Origin: Larus michahellis
Taxonomy: Eukaryota; Chordata; Aves; Charadriiformes; Laridae
Direction of reading: 5' to 3'
Assembly: GCF_964199755.1 (NCBI RefSeq)
Contig: NC_133901.1
Coordinates: 26,252,397 to 26,316,396, forward strand
DNA length: 64,000 nucleotides
The position numbers and the translations under genes were made by a program. The notes under the pieces are model-generated. The model was given only the letters and a program-made list of their open reading frames with translations, searched no databases and was not told where the DNA came from. This document shows, piece by piece, positions 1 through 12,930 of this stretch (positions within the stretch are counted from its first letter, which is position 1; each line of letters begins with the position of its first letter).

Positions 1-779
1 ACAATTTTGCAAAGTTCTATGCGGAATGTAATTGCCTTGAAATACTTACAGAACTAAAAATACGATAATTCAAAATGTGTGTAATAGAAGTAAATTCTAG
101 TACTACGTCATAGCAAGTGGAGAAGATTAGTTAAAGATTATAAGTAGAAATTATTTAATAAAGAAATGTTGCTGTATTCCTTTTAACTGGGACCTAAGAG
201 AAGATATTTAAGCAAAAAATGAACTCCTCAGTTAAATTTGACAAAGCTTCTGCTTTAGCAATTATACCGTTTTCAAACCTTTGATTTAAGGCAGTTCATC
301 AAAGCTGGCTGCATGGCTTAATGGAACTTGCCATTTCAATGTAAGAGTTTGCATCCTCTAGTTTGCTTGCAACCTGTTTTCAATACACATGCAAAAGGAA
401 GAGCTAAGCATATTTTACTATTAATGAAAAAATGATTCTAAATCTACGTGGCATCCTCCTTCACCCGATAACAAGCTGCAAATTTAAGGCTTTGGTTTTT
501 ATTTTTTTACTCACTGCTGATTGAATTATGTTTAGAACACATTTTTAAAAATATATTTAGAAATACAGGATTTTTTTCTGATCAAACTAAGGCGTCTCTT
601 CTCTATTCTTACTACTGCCAAGCGTGTGATTTACACACAGTTTAATTATTCAGATGTTTATTATGTTCTACATAATGAAATTTGGACCCTCATATTTTCT
701 TCCTACATGCTCAGTGCAGGCTGCAATTATAGCCACAGATATCTGTTTATTTGATGAATTTTGCTTCTTCTGCATAGTT
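1..779. other. AT-rich intergenic sequence
   Basis: Unique AT-rich sequence rich in TAAT and ATTTA motifs. No gene or transposon recognised. It may be the edge of the block that follows. Confidence 0.5.
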
Positions 780-1650
780 TGATAAATATGGAAATAAGTC
801 AAAACCTACTTTATATACAGTAATTAAAGTGAAAAATCTAGTCATGATGCAAATCCTTAATTGGACTCCAGGAGAGATATGCAGAATTTCTCTTTAATAA
901 TATGGGATGACTGGGGACAGAAAAACAAAGCACACTAAAATATGGTTTAGAAGCACAATTAATCACAAAATAGAAAACAACCAATTTAGCATAGCTCATT
1001 CAGTGACTCTCAAGGCTCAGGTAATGTTCTTTTAATCATCTGGCTCTAATATTAAGGTTGTGTCATGTGCAGCTGAAATAAAACACGATATATGTGCTGA
1101 TCTTCAGTGTGAAACATTCTCTGGACTAATTTGTAAACACAGCCTTTTCACACTAAAATGCTCAGTCTACTTAATGACGTGTAAGTGAATGATCAAAGCA
1201 ATGTAAAACGGTTTTTAACTATTATTATTTAATGTATTAATTCATTAGCAGAAAGAAACCCACTTGCAGTTGGTTGCAGGGAATATGTTTTTGTTGGCTA
1301 TATATAATTCATTTTGTTTTTTCATTTTATTAAGACAAAGTCATTACTTTGGCTGATGATGTTCCAAAGAAGAATATACTTGTTAAGCGGTATTAAATTG
1401 ATGGGTTATAGCACAGTGCAGGTGGGGCTGAGATACAAGTCTCCAGGAAAGAGAAGCCTGTACAAGCTAAGGAAATAAATGTTTTCTTTCCAAGCTCTGA
1501 ACATATATTGCTCTAATCAGCTAAAATTAACCATCACTGTCACTTAATTTGATTGTAAAAATATTATTCTCCATATAGCTTCGTGTAATATCCCATTAGG
1601 GGAATATGATCACGTTTTAATCAGAAGGTGTTGGATTTATTGTGCTAGTT
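780..1650. promoter_or_regulatory. Candidate conserved enhancer block (left desert)
   Basis: Dense TAAT cores, including AATGTATTAATTCATTAG near 1231-1248, and a perfect POU octamer ATGCAAAT at 847-854. No repeats. Enhancer identity is inference. Confidence 0.3.
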
Positions 1651-2330
1651 TGTTTAAACTACAAATACAATTAATCTGTTCTTGCGCTTCTCCTAAATAA
1701 GAAATACCAGAATGACACTTTCGCCTTCAAACGGATTATAGACATCGAGTAGGAGCCAGAGGTCATCCCCCCACGCTGCCATAATTATTGAAGCAAATAT
1801 CTGCTTCAAAACCTCAAGCGTTTTGTGGAGCGTTCAGCCTGCCTGACCCAGCGACAGCCACGGACCGCACCGGAGGCTCTGTGGCTGGGACATGACCAGG
1901 ACCACCACTCTTCTGTTACCCAGATGTGCCCATTGGTAGAGACCATGACTGCAAGCTTCCATGCTGAGAGCAGCTGAAATTAGAGAGGCTTGATGTCCAG
2001 TATTCAAAATCACTGTTAAAACTCTTTCTAAGTCAGAATCCCAACTGTCTTTGACAGATAAAAGGAGTCCTATGCAATCTAGTTTCAATGTAGTCTACTC
2101 TTGACCACCCTGAGATGACCTGGCACCTCTTCATGCACCTGCCGTAAAACTTAAAGGCTTCAGAAATTCTTTTCTTTGAAGTGTCCTAATAATAACAGTC
2201 TAACCTTTGATGTTTCTTCCTGTACCACATGCTTGAACTTCTTATAATCTAAAGTGTATAACCTTCAATTGCTCCACACAAACCGGTTGCACATCTTGAG
2301 AACACAACACTATAAACCTAATGCAAACTG
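1651..2330. other. Intergenic, nothing recognised
   Basis: Unique sequence. The short minus frame near 1834-2088 has no recognisable domain and is treated as chance. Confidence 0.5.
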
Positions 2331-2530
2331 TAGTAATGATGTTTTTATTTCATTTGTATTTAGCGCTTTATTTATATAGCGTCATAAACCTAAACGCTTA
2401 ACACAGCAATTGGGCATTAACCATCCAGGCTGATTAGCATGGAGTAGAATTTACCCTCTGCAGCCCAAAGACAAAAGAAATAAACAAACTCATGCAAAAT
2501 AAACTTTGTATGCAAATATGATATTTTAGG
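2331..2530. promoter_or_regulatory. Candidate enhancer with SOX-POU composite site
   Basis: AT-rich block holding CTTTGT (2504-2509) directly abutting the octamer ATGCAAAT (2510-2517). The usual SOX2-OCT4 element has one base between half-sites; here there is none, the compressed form described for SOX17 pairing. CATGCAAAATAA lies just upstream at about 2491. Confidence 0.4.
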
Positions 2531-3889
2531 AGAAGATCCTTTTCACACCAAAAAGCAGAGAGAAATTCTGTTTCCAATGGACTGAGATCACATTCAGAGA
2601 GTATTTTTTGAATACATAAAAATTACCGGACCCTGAAGAAATCAGAGAAAGTTATTTTTAAAAACCATTCCGAGCCTGATCATTACCTCAGGTTTCTGTA
2701 AGTTTTTACAGAGCCCTCAGAGAATGTCTGTCCAGCTCTGTTTTATGTTACTTCACAGATTTTTAATATTCAATAGTCCTTATCCCGTGCAAATGTTTAG
2801 ATCTAAAAAGAATTGTTTCTAGTCTCTATTTTTAACTTATACATCGGGGATGAATTTTATCCAAGATGTATCATTTATATAGCTCTGGGGAGAGAGAAAA
2901 CACATCCTCCATGTAGCCCCAGTCCTGCAAAGGCTCACAAACATGCTAAACTTCCCTTGCTGTAAGCCATTCTGCTGAAATTGTGAGCATCTGCAGAGTG
3001 CTGCTCCAGCATTATTTAAATTCCTGCCTTTCCTGTTAATCACTCTTTTGGGTGGTCATTTCCAGCTGACTATTTTTCACCTTATGGTTTTCCAGAACTT
3101 CAGGGCATTAGATCTAAATCTTACCCTTTGGTTGGATTTTTCTTTTAAGATTGTTTTTGAGAATAATGAGCATTGAAGGAAAATGAGTTAAGCAACAATT
3201 ATTATTCACATTTTAGGGTACTGTGTTTTATCCAGTTACTCAGAAGAATGGAAAGGTTCTTTTTTCTTCATAACTAAGGGTAAGATGGACATTTACAAAG
3301 AAATAATCATCACTGAAAAGAAAAGCCCTGAGCAGACCAGTGAAAACAGTTGAGTCCAAACTCCCCACATGCATCAGGAAGGAAAACACGTGTTTCTGGT
3401 CCTCTCTTCGGTTTCAGTTTTGTTATCAGATGGGCTCAATCCAGCTGACTAAGGTTCAGTCCCTGTGGCTCCCACTGCAAGATTAGAGACCAAATTTATA
3501 AGTTATCAAAATGAGAGCAGTTACTGTTACACTGAAGTAATTGGTCAAATAGCTACAATAGAATGGGAAAAGATTTGGAGAAGGATGACTGGTCTGAACA
3601 AAACTCAGTTTACACGCCCATGCCTGAAGGCTGTTATAAACTAAGCTCCTGGAACTGGAAAACAAACAAACTTAAATGACTAATGGAGACATAGTAAAGC
3701 TCCATAATAACAGGAATGATGTGTTCGGGATATATGAGGAATGATTGCTCACTCTCTAGAAGAGTTGAGGGGCCATGAGATGAAACTTGTAAATGTTCAG
3801 AAGAAAGTTCAGAAGAAAAATAGGGCATCCTTGATATACAGTGCATAGTTAAGGTAAGGAATCCTTTTCACTGGGAGACACTGGGTCTG
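2531..3889. other. Intergenic, nothing recognised
   Basis: Unique AT-rich sequence without coding, repeat or strong motif signals. Confidence 0.5.
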
Positions 3890-4130
3890 GCAAAAATCTA
3901 TATGGATTCAAAAAGCATCTGGAGAAATTCATGGAAAAGCAACTCAACAGGGCTAGTAAAGAGAAACATGGTATCTCTACAGGAGGAAATCCCACAAGAA
4001 GCTGGGAGTGTAATTCTGAGAAATATCACCACACAGTTGCTCTCAAACTCTTCCCTCGGCATCTGTTGATGGCTGCAGTCAAGCACAGGACATTGGGCCA
4101 GATGGACCATTAGCCTGGCTCAATGCAGAC
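3890..4130 (+). mobile_element. CR1 LINE relic, 3' part
   Basis: Matches remembered sauropsid CR1 3'-end landmarks in order: the AAATTCATGGA region, AGAAGCTGGGA, the GTTGATGGCTGC region, then ATTGGGCCAGATGGACCATT followed by GCCTGGCTCAATG. Sense orientation on +. Diverged and 5'-truncated, with no usable reading frame. Confidence 0.75.
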
Positions 4131-4559
4131 ACTCGTGCAGTTTGAAGAAAACTATAGCTGTCTGACCCATTTCAATGTCTTCAACAATAAGGCAAGAGAT
4201 GTAGATCGTTATGAGAATGAGACAAATCTGAAGAAATGGCATATTGATGTACACAGAAAAATTTGGCATTGGATTTCTCAAAGACAATGTTAACATGTAG
4301 TGATGGAACCAGGTAGTCCACCTAAAGATCTAGTCTCAAAGTCTCCTATCTGGTTAAAACCCAGCTGGAGGCAAAGAAAAGGTGGTAAACATCAGGTTAT
4401 TCATCCAATTTTGTCACATTTGACCTGTAAATCACTAAGGAGCCCCTTAAATGAGTGTTCCTAAAGCAGGGTGAAAATGTCGACATATGGCTGTAGGGTA
4501 CATATTTCTGCCCCATCCTCCAAAGCATTTCCCAGGCTTGCTCCATTTTGTTTTCACTG
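4131..4559. other. Intergenic, nothing recognised
   Basis: Unique sequence between two CR1 relics. It may include unalignable older CR1 material. Confidence 0.4.
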
Positions 4560-4850
4560 GTGTTGTTTTTCTACTGTCAGAGGCTCCCAGAACTCAGTGC
4601 GGTACTGCAGGCACCATTTCACATAATAAAGGCATTAGCACCTCCTTGGTTTCTAAAAAGATATCTCTCCAGCCTGAAATTACTTTTGCCGCTGTATCAC
4701 TTTACAAGCTCTTTTCTAATTTGCTACCCCCTATAATTCTAGGTATTTTTCAGTCTGACTGCTTTGTAAGTATCTCCTTCCATTATGTAAAGTGGTTTCT
4801 TTTCAGATTCTAGATTGTAGAGCTACTCAAAGTGAACAAAATTTTTTCAC
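4560..4850 (-). mobile_element. CR1 LINE relic, end of the reverse-transcriptase frame, antisense
   Basis: On + it shows the reverse of the CR1 C-terminal coding region: CCCAGAACT, GTACTGCAGG, a CAC and CACCTCC sequence, then the ATTAC, ATCAC and AATTTGC landmarks. Read on minus it corresponds to the LEYCVQFW-like end of the CR1 polymerase, but it is heavily mutated and non-coding. Confidence 0.6.
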
Positions 4851-5099
4851 TCGCATTTTTCATTATCATGTTGCACTTAAACCATTTCTTATGGGAACTT
4901 AATAATGTTCTGTAGTTGATTAGAGTTAAAAAGGTCTACATTCTTCTTTCAAATATGTACAAAAAGCTCCTATTGACTGACTTCAATTAACTGAATTGAT
5001 TTCAATTCAACAGTCTAAATTCATTCTTGGTCTAACTCTACTGAAGTCTAGTGAGCCAAATATTGTCTGACACAGCTGAATTTCACATCCAAACCCAAA
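4851..5099. other. Intergenic, nothing recognised
   Basis: Unique AT-rich sequence. Confidence 0.4.
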
Positions 5100-5245
5100 G
5101 CAATATTTCAATGTTGTCCATTACGCAGATGAACAAAATGGGGATACTCAACACTGAGAACTGAGTGAAACACATACCCTGAGCTATACAGAAGTTTAGA
5201 CTTGATTAGGTTGGTCCTTACGTCATATAATGATAAAAATTCTAC
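5100..5245 (+). mobile_element. Possible ancient SINE or CR1 tail
   Basis: The ACGCAGATGAACAAAATGGGG stretch resembles a MIR-like ACAGATGAGGAAACTGAGG core, and GTTTAGACTTGATTAGGTTGG resembles a degraded CR1-type tail. Both matches are weak. Confidence 0.3.
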
Positions 5246-6169
5246 TCCTAGACCTAGAGATTGCCACTGTGAAATCCTGGAGTGGAGTCATATCAACAAT
5301 ATGTCTCCCTTAGGCTTCAGCAGAGGTCAGGGTTTCCCTACGCATCTGCAGAATAACAGCGTTGTGTTTATTTAAAGAAATTCAAAAATAAAAATAAAGC
5401 AATTAGGAAGTTTTCCAAGAGCAAACAAGTTGAGCAGGAAGAGAAAAAAATTCAAAGAAAACAGGAAGCAAGGCAAAACTGTGAGTATTTACATCTTCTA
5501 CATATGGAGTTTGGAAATCCAGGTGGTTTCTGTTTTGTTCTTATTTGCTTCAGATATTGAAATATCCAGATGTCAGTACAAAAATATACTTGAGAACTAT
5601 TAACATTTTAAAAGAAATTGAAAGTCATGCTCTGTCTATTCTATCCTTTAACTGACACTTTGTCACAAGCATGATCAGTTAATACAGTAGTAGAAATAAT
5701 TTTCTTTTTTTTTTTTTTTACACATTTGCTATTACAATTTCCAGGGTTCAACCTAACTTATAATGGAAGTCAGCTTGTTGAGTCAATGACTTCAGAGGGG
5801 TTTGGATTAACTCCAAGTTAGGATGGTTTTTTTTTTTTTTACTAATGCGGTCAGTATATCTACATGCTATATGAAGGAATATGCTCGGTCTCTTGGCTGA
5901 TTGAACGCTTGACCTACTTTGGGACAAGAATAGCTGTGGTAGGTAAAACCAAGGTTTATCAACAACTGGAGCATCCTATTCCAACAGTGGCTGAGGGTGG
6001 GTGCCTGGGGAGGGAGGCCACGCATGCTGGGAAACGAGCGGGAATAGTCTGTTTCATCCATTTGTGGAACAGAGACTTCCTGAACTAATTCCTGCACACT
6101 GAAACCGGTATTTGTAGCTCTCAGTAGTGTTTTCTTCCATTAAATTGTCTAGTCAGCTGTTCAACTCAT
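5246..6169. other. Intergenic, with poly-T runs
   Basis: Unique sequence with T runs near 5706-5719 and 5827-5840. Open frames on both strands near 5864-6097 have no recognised domain. Confidence 0.4.
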
Positions 6170-6320
6170 ATAACACCTTAGCATCCTGTGGCAAAAAGTT
6201 TCACAACCTAACTACATACTGTGTGGAAAAGTATTTACTTTGTGTGATTTTGAACTATCAACTGACATCATTTGAGCCTTTTCATTCTTGGACATTATAA
6301 TGAATAAAAGTTAGGGTATT
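6170..6320 (-). mobile_element. CR1 LINE relic, antisense
   Basis: Contains the antisense CR1 landmarks in order: a TTCACAACCTAACTACATACTG segment, TGTGGAAAAGTATTTACTTTGTG, ATCAACTGACATCATTTGAGCC, and a TTCTTGGACATTATAATGA end. This fits the consensus run of fragile-site, aagtacttcctttt and ttaatttcatttgg that I remember for sauropsid CR1. Confidence 0.6.
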
Positions 6321-9300
6321 TTAATAGCTGGTGCTTGGTGATTTTATATGCATTTTCTCTTCTATAAGGGTGCCACTGTATATCAATTAGTCAGTTTTTT
6401 AAAAGAACATTCCAGACATATAGATAATATGCAACTGATAGTATTGTGCTGATTAAACAAGCTGAGTTAGACCATGAAGCAGAGTATCAGCCAGTCAAGA
6501 AGTTGAAAGGACCTGACTTTCCTGTTCTAAACACTGGATTCCACTCAACACAACACTTAGGAGAAAAAGCAGTACCTCTTCAGCTGCAGGTCTGGGTTCA
6601 GGAGCCAAAATACACCACCTGAGCAATATCATTTCCAACACAGGTGTCTGACGAACACAGAGGCTCACCTCCTCTGCTCATAGCAACTGATCTTGTTTAG
6701 AAATTGGACAGCCTGTCTTAATATTTCAATGTCTTGAAGTTGTTCAACCAGGTCATATTGAACTAATCCAATGCCACAATGGCAAAACTATTAAGTGCAT
6801 AAATGTAAATAGGCAAATAGTTCTTATGACTGTAAAAGCAAAAAGAAAACGGCATCCTTCCTCTGCCAAGTAGAAATGAAAAAACATTCTTAGCTACTAC
6901 AGTACTAGCCTTTTCTGACAAAAACCTATTATCTAACAAGTGCCTCCTGTTGAGAGACAAAAACAGCAATGTTCATATCTTTAAAGATTTTTTTCAAGAA
7001 AAAAATGTGGGGTTTTTTTCTGCAATTCTTACGGTTTCTACGCTTTTATATTTCTATTATAGTCCTGGCTGAGACATCTTGAAATCACCACAAGGCTCAG
7101 TAGCAACCTTTGCAACCACCAAGCATAAGGTTTGGGGAACACAATGGGACACACCGTACTAACTAATGAGGTCACCTGAGATTTCACCTCCCACATCTTC
7201 TTATTCGTCCTAACCTAGGCACATCATTTCGGTCTTGTTCAGGTATGTTAGTTCCATGCCAAATGAATTAGGAACTCATCAGTGCCAGCTACAAATAAGA
7301 AAACATTATATGCTATCTGTATACTAAAATTATAATGACATCTGCTTCCACAGCAATCTTACTAATATCTTCACATATTCATTAAGCAAAAGGGCACCAT
7401 GAAGAAAACAGAAGTGTCTATAGACGTTTAGTCTCATTGAAGGTTGTTGAAGACAATGTTAAAATGAGTATTTTCGCATGAACAATGACGACTCACAATT
7501 TCTTGGAAGAGCTGAACAAATCCCTTCACAGGGAAGTGCTTTCCCTGGCCAGTAAGAGGAAATATTCAGAATAGGTCCTTTGTCCCAGAAGGACGACTTA
7601 GTTTCTCTTGGAGGGAGTATATTGAAGTCCAGAAAATTAAAATACTAATTGTATTTCCCCACTCCTTTCCGTGGCAGAAAAATTATTCCAAACAAACATT
7701 AAGAATGATAATGTTTCTCACAGAACTCTTGTACAAGCAGAGACAGATCAGGTACTTGTTTTTGAATTTAATATTCAAGCACAAAGAAGTCATCATTTGC
7801 ATGAAATAATGCAATTGCCTGAAAACTAAAGAGTTTGCATTAAGTTAATATGTTCCAGCTTAGAATATATTTGTATATAACTATGTCAGATATTTTTATC
7901 AAAATAAAATCCATCCCAAGACCAAGAATGAAGAAGGAGGAGAAATCTGATCCACTGATTAAGGAGATCTACAAAATATTGTTATTGTTCTTAGAAGAAC
8001 GTAGTTGAATGTTTATTCTTTATCTTTTCATTATTATTATAAATTGAGACCTTAGAGGAGAACTTTAATGGGCTATTTCTGTCTGCTTTACAGGAGGTGA
8101 CGGTAAAGCAGAGACACATAAAATAAAGATTGCAGAATGCAATGATTTTGATTAAACGTTAGATGAGTTGCTCAGCAGAGATGGGAAACTCAGACCATGA
8201 AGGCCTACCAGCCCTTATTAAAAATCCATACAGAACAGTCTGTATGAAGCTGTCAGTGCCTTAGACTCAAAACAAAAAAAAAAAAAAAAAAAGAGTTTAA
8301 CGGTTTTTCTTGTCCATTGTGAAACCAGTGTCAGAATAGAGAAAAATTTCCAATCCACCAAGACCGTACAACAGAACTGAGCACATCTGTGCGTGCTGCA
8401 TTCCTAGAGCACCTGGGGTACTTCAGAACTCTATTATTCAGAATTTATGGGGGAAAAAAGTTCTTTTTAGAAAAATAACTATTTTTCTATTGACAAAGAA
8501 CACCACAAATACCTCTTTAAAGCAAGGGAAGTAATTTTATTGGGCATAAACTGATTTTCCTGCAACAGTAGTCTTGATTACTTTCCTGAGTAACTGCAAC
8601 TCCCTTCTGGGACCTTGTTTTAGTTTTCCCCTCTAGGTTTTGAATGCTTTTCCAGCTCTGTACCATGAAAGCCACCCACACACTGACACAGAAACCATTT
8701 GTAAAAGAAAACAAAAGTCCCTAATCTCCATATAGGGAAGTCTTAAATGAAGGCTTCTCTGTTCTTGATCTGTCTTCTCCTTTAAAATCTGTTCTGCATG
8801 TCCTTGAAGAGAAGGGTATCCCATATGCACCTCCATACAGAACGGTATAGATTCATATTTATCCTGCTTCCTGTACCTAGAGTTCATGAAGCTCTGCTCA
8901 TGCAGTACTTCACACCTGAAAGGTGTGAAGCCAGTCATTGTCTAATAGCTCACCATTCAAGTTGACTATTTAACTGAGCCAAAAGAATTAACACTATATG
9001 AAGTCACAGAAAGCAATAAACCAGAGATTTCCTGTCATCAGCACTGCTGAGCAGCAACCACAACAAAACGAGAAGGGATATCCTTCAAAACTTAGGTGGG
9101 TGAAGTAGTAGGAGGAGCGGTGCTTTTTGCGATATCACTTACAACTAGTAGTATGCTGAGGCTCTTAAGAACATGCTTCCTTAGAGACAGAAAGACATAT
9201 TAAAGTATAATTTTAAACTACAACTGTCGTACCCCAATCACTTACTCTCCCTTCCTGGATCCTAAACTAGGAAATCAATAGATACTATTTATTCTCTAGA

Positions 9301-9384
9301 CTTCTTTCCTCATTCCCAAGCTGTCTCCTATATACAGTCCAACACCAACACACAAGACATGGTTTTAGCTACAGCTGGGAAAGG
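6321..9384. other. Intergenic, mostly unique
   Basis: AT-rich gene desert. Noted are a reverse POU octamer ATTTGCAT at 7795-7802 inside a GCAATTG-rich stretch, and a poly-A run near 8272-8292. No gene or transposon recognised. Confidence 0.45.
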
Positions 9385-9440
9385 AGGATTGACTGGCTCA
9401 CCTCTTGAGGTCTTCTCCAGTCCTATAACTTTGTGATCCA
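9385..9440 (+). mobile_element. CR1 LINE 3' tail relic
   Basis: GGATTGACTGG, ACCTCTTGAGGTC, TCCAGTCCTATAAC and TGTGATCC follow the known CR1 3' end (gactagatgacctcttgaggtc, ccagtcctatgattctatgat). Sense orientation; nearly all of the element is missing. Confidence 0.7.
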
Positions 9441-12400
9441 GTTCCTTAAGGGAAAAAAAAACTCTTAGTTTTCTATCAAAGCTAATGTTCCAGTAGAAGG
9501 GTAGGTCCCCAGACAGTAGCAGGTCAGAATATTACTGCAGAGAGTACTTCTGCTAAATGATAAGCCTGTAACTACTGACACCTTGGGCCCAGATCCAAAC
9601 AGAACATAAATCACCTAAAATAAGTCTTAAACAGAATGTAAACACACACACGTCAAGAGTTGTAAAAACCTCTGCAGAGCTGCTATCAAGTATTCCAGCT
9701 TGTAGATTTTTTCCATACCTTTAAAAGAAAGTAATAAATTACTTGGAAAGTCTCTGTCCAAACATCCACAGAACTTCCTTGTGTTTTCATCTAATGACAA
9801 GCAGCTTGGCACCACTCCCATTCTTAAGTCCAGTGGAGATACTGAAACCAGTCATTCCTTCCACAGCAATGGGGGTTGGCATTTGCAGAGCACGAGTTAA
9901 CCAGGCTTAAGCCCTTCACAACATTCAGTGACTGCAGGCGGCTTGATTTCAACACACAGCTAGAGAAAGAGTCTATTTGGGGCTCTTAGGAGGTAACAGC
10001 CTAAAAAAAACTCAGCCTGAATGCGGAAGAGATGAGGTTCAAATCCTACCTGCCAAGGGGTGATGAGTTGGAAGCCTGGTAAGCAGAGGATGTGCAAACA
10101 GCCTACCTACAAACGCCTCAGAACTGTGATATTCTACATCCTTTTTGCTGAAGATGTGCCTCCAGTAAGCGAACATGAACATTTATTAGAAAGTGAAAAA
10201 AAAAAAAAAAAAAAAACACACAAACAAAAGGGAGCCCAACTCTAACAGCAATTAGGGAGCCTCACAGTTAGGACACCTCCTAGGGAAGTGAACATCCTTT
10301 AGCATTAAGAATTCTCACTGGAGAAAATAAAGGAACAATCCTATTTGCAAGAAAGACAGAGCAGAGCTGGCCACCTGCAGAACATGGTTAGTTGGCTTCT
10401 GTAGACTAGCAAAGGACTATCCTACACTGCAACCAGTTGGGTTTTTATTGCTGAAGTATGAATGCTATTAAGTTTGTGACTGATGATATGCTAATATTAA
10501 AGGCTGATTTTCCCCTCTTCATCATGTTCCCCTTAGAGCATAAGTGCACGTATCCTACCTCAGTTTGATGCAATAAAGGTGTTTTTGAAAAAGAAATACA
10601 TTAATGGTACCTGAAATTTAATTTCGATTTCTAAATTGAAATTGAGAAGCTTCAGGAGAAGCTTAGGCCTAAAGGGCATTTTGTACATGAAAATACCTTC
10701 CTCCTTCGGCCAGCTAGTCAAAGTGGTGAGTTTGTCTGATGAACTGTCAGCGCGCTCTCCTCAGAATACAGACAGCACGTGGTTGAAGAGTCCCTGTCTT
10801 TCTCCCTTGCCCTGCCAAAGAGCAAGCAGATATCCAGAACCTACTGCTGAGACATGATGTTTTCCTTTTAGAATAATTCATCAGGAATTAAGGGGGATCT
10901 TTAATCTTCACCAACACAGGCCTTGTCTTCCGCAATGTTCTTAAAGTCACCAATACACAACAGCAGCGTAAGTCATAACGTATTTCATAAAGAAATTCTA
11001 TTTCTGCAGTAGAAATTGCCTTTCTTTTTAATAGCCTCTTCTTGGGCTTTCATTCAAACATGCACAAGAAAGTTCTCTGTGAATCTGCAGGTATATCAGA
11101 ACACTGATTTTAATAGCCACAGGAATGTTTCTATCTTTTCATAATGTTTTTTAATTCATGTGTACTTCAGCTGAAAACCAAAATAATGAAACTAAGAAGA
11201 GCCATCTCTTGGAGCTTTATTTCCCATTCCCATCTTCTTCCCAGTTCCCACTTTTCCCACTATGCCCCCTATCAGAAGCCAGAAGAGGGAGTTTCTGGCT
11301 GCAGACGTCTGAGGGATGCAGGCTGATCATGCACAGGGTAGCGATGCGAGGCAGTAAGTTACAGATGCTGCGAGACAGCACAGTGGTATTTTGGATGAAA
11401 ATATTTGGGGGTAAGGAAGGCGGTGCCAAAGCCATGCTAGCTTCTTGGCTGGTTTATTTTAAGAAAAGTAAGAAAAATATGGCAGTGTAAATTTATAATT
11501 AAAAAAGTCTGTTAAAAGCAGCTTCAGTAGAAGCTATATCAACTCTGTACAGTAGGGGAGACCAACATCATTCTCAGCCCATGTCTTAACCCCCAGCCAG
11601 AAATGCGTGTTGCACGCTGAGGATCAGATACAGTCCCCCTATTTTACAGAAAACATTTCTCGGCTGCATCGTCTATCTGTTCGCCTGACCTTGCCGTAGG
11701 ACAGAGCTGAGGAGCAGCACAAGAGACCAGGCCAGCCCCAGAGCCGGATGATCTCCAAAGGGCCTCCAAATAGCAGAGGTCTGACTTGGTTTTTCAAGTT
11801 TCCATCAAGGAGATTTCTACACATCCCGGATAGGTTGTTCCCTGTTTCACCATCCCAGCAGCTAGAAATTCTTCCTCAACAGCCAAGCTAATTTTTCTGC
11901 CCTATAAATATCAGCCACTTTTGAATAATGGCTACACAGAATAAAACAATGGATGGCCTCTTTTTTGTAATAACCTCCCAAAACATCAAAGAGGCCTCTC
12001 ATTCTCCTCCTTTTGACATTAAAGGAAGCCAAATTATTACAGCCTTTCATTGTAGGTGAATTTGCTAAGTCCCTGCTTTTGCTTGCTGTTCTCCTCCAGA
12101 TTCCCACCAGTTTGCTGCCCTCTGCCTTAGCAGGGCCAGCCAGGGCTGGATGCTCCCCTTGCCCACAGACACATTGCCTGCTAGAAACATCGGATCCCAC
12201 TGGGATGGCATCTTCGTTTTTTTGCAGCATCGTTGCATTGTTTTATGTTTTCACTGAGACACCCTGAAATTTGCAGACCCTTTTCTGCAGTCCTGGTAGC
12301 CAGGCAGACATTTCTATTGTGTGCATGCGCTGACTTCTTCTGAAGGGCAGCAATCTACAATTGTCCTCAAATTTAGATGAATTTATCTACAAGTATGAAG

Positions 12401-12479
12401 TGTGGGTGGCTAGTTTCTCATTGTCTTTTAAGAATTTCTGCTTGTTTCTATGTCATGTCAGAAATAAAAAGAGGGGATA
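9441..12479. other. Intergenic, mostly unique
   Basis: Includes a poly-A run near 10197-10216, a possible very short CR1 tail near 11741-11775 (GGATGATCTCCAAAGG), and a CTCF-like sequence near 12105-12122 (minus strand, CAGAGGGCAGC). No gene found; frames of 60-122 residues have no recognisable features. Confidence 0.4.
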
Positions 12480-12930
12480 TAAAATTGCACATGTTCAACA
12501 ATGCTCCATAACAAGGCACCAAGCACTGTAGAAATGAGCATATTTGATTTAATCAAAATAAGTGTTGTAGGAAAATCACGTAGGTTTAATTTTTGAAAAG
12601 CTATTAAGTTTCAAATTAAATGGAAGATTAAAATAAAAATGAGCTTTAGCTGTAAGTGGAGGCTAAATTTGGTCAATTTTTGTTGTTTATCTGTGCATAA
12701 AGTCCTTGCATTTACCATTTGACAAATCCTCTAATAAAATACTTGCTGCAATCAGGTGAAGTAGGTTATTAATGGTTCTAAAAAAGATATACAGGATTGC
12801 CTCATCCTGAGGCAATTAAGTCTGTGAAGTAAGTGTGTTTAATATCTCTGGGGGCCTGACTGGAATGAAACAGGTGATCTTTCTACAATTGCCATTGTTT
12901 CATTTAGAATCTCTTTAATTTTGTTTGTTT
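12480..12930. promoter_or_regulatory. Candidate conserved enhancer block
   Basis: Strongly AT-rich with GATTTAATCAAAA, TTTAATTTTTG and repeated ATTAA cores, E-box CAGGTG at 12871-12876 and a SOX site CATTGTTT at 12893-12900. This is the most enhancer-like block of the left desert. Conservation is not tested. Confidence 0.35.

Noticed and set aside
4560-4813. 108-codon plus frame as a small gene
   Set aside because: It overlaps an antisense CR1 polymerase relic, so the frame is a by-product of the transposon.
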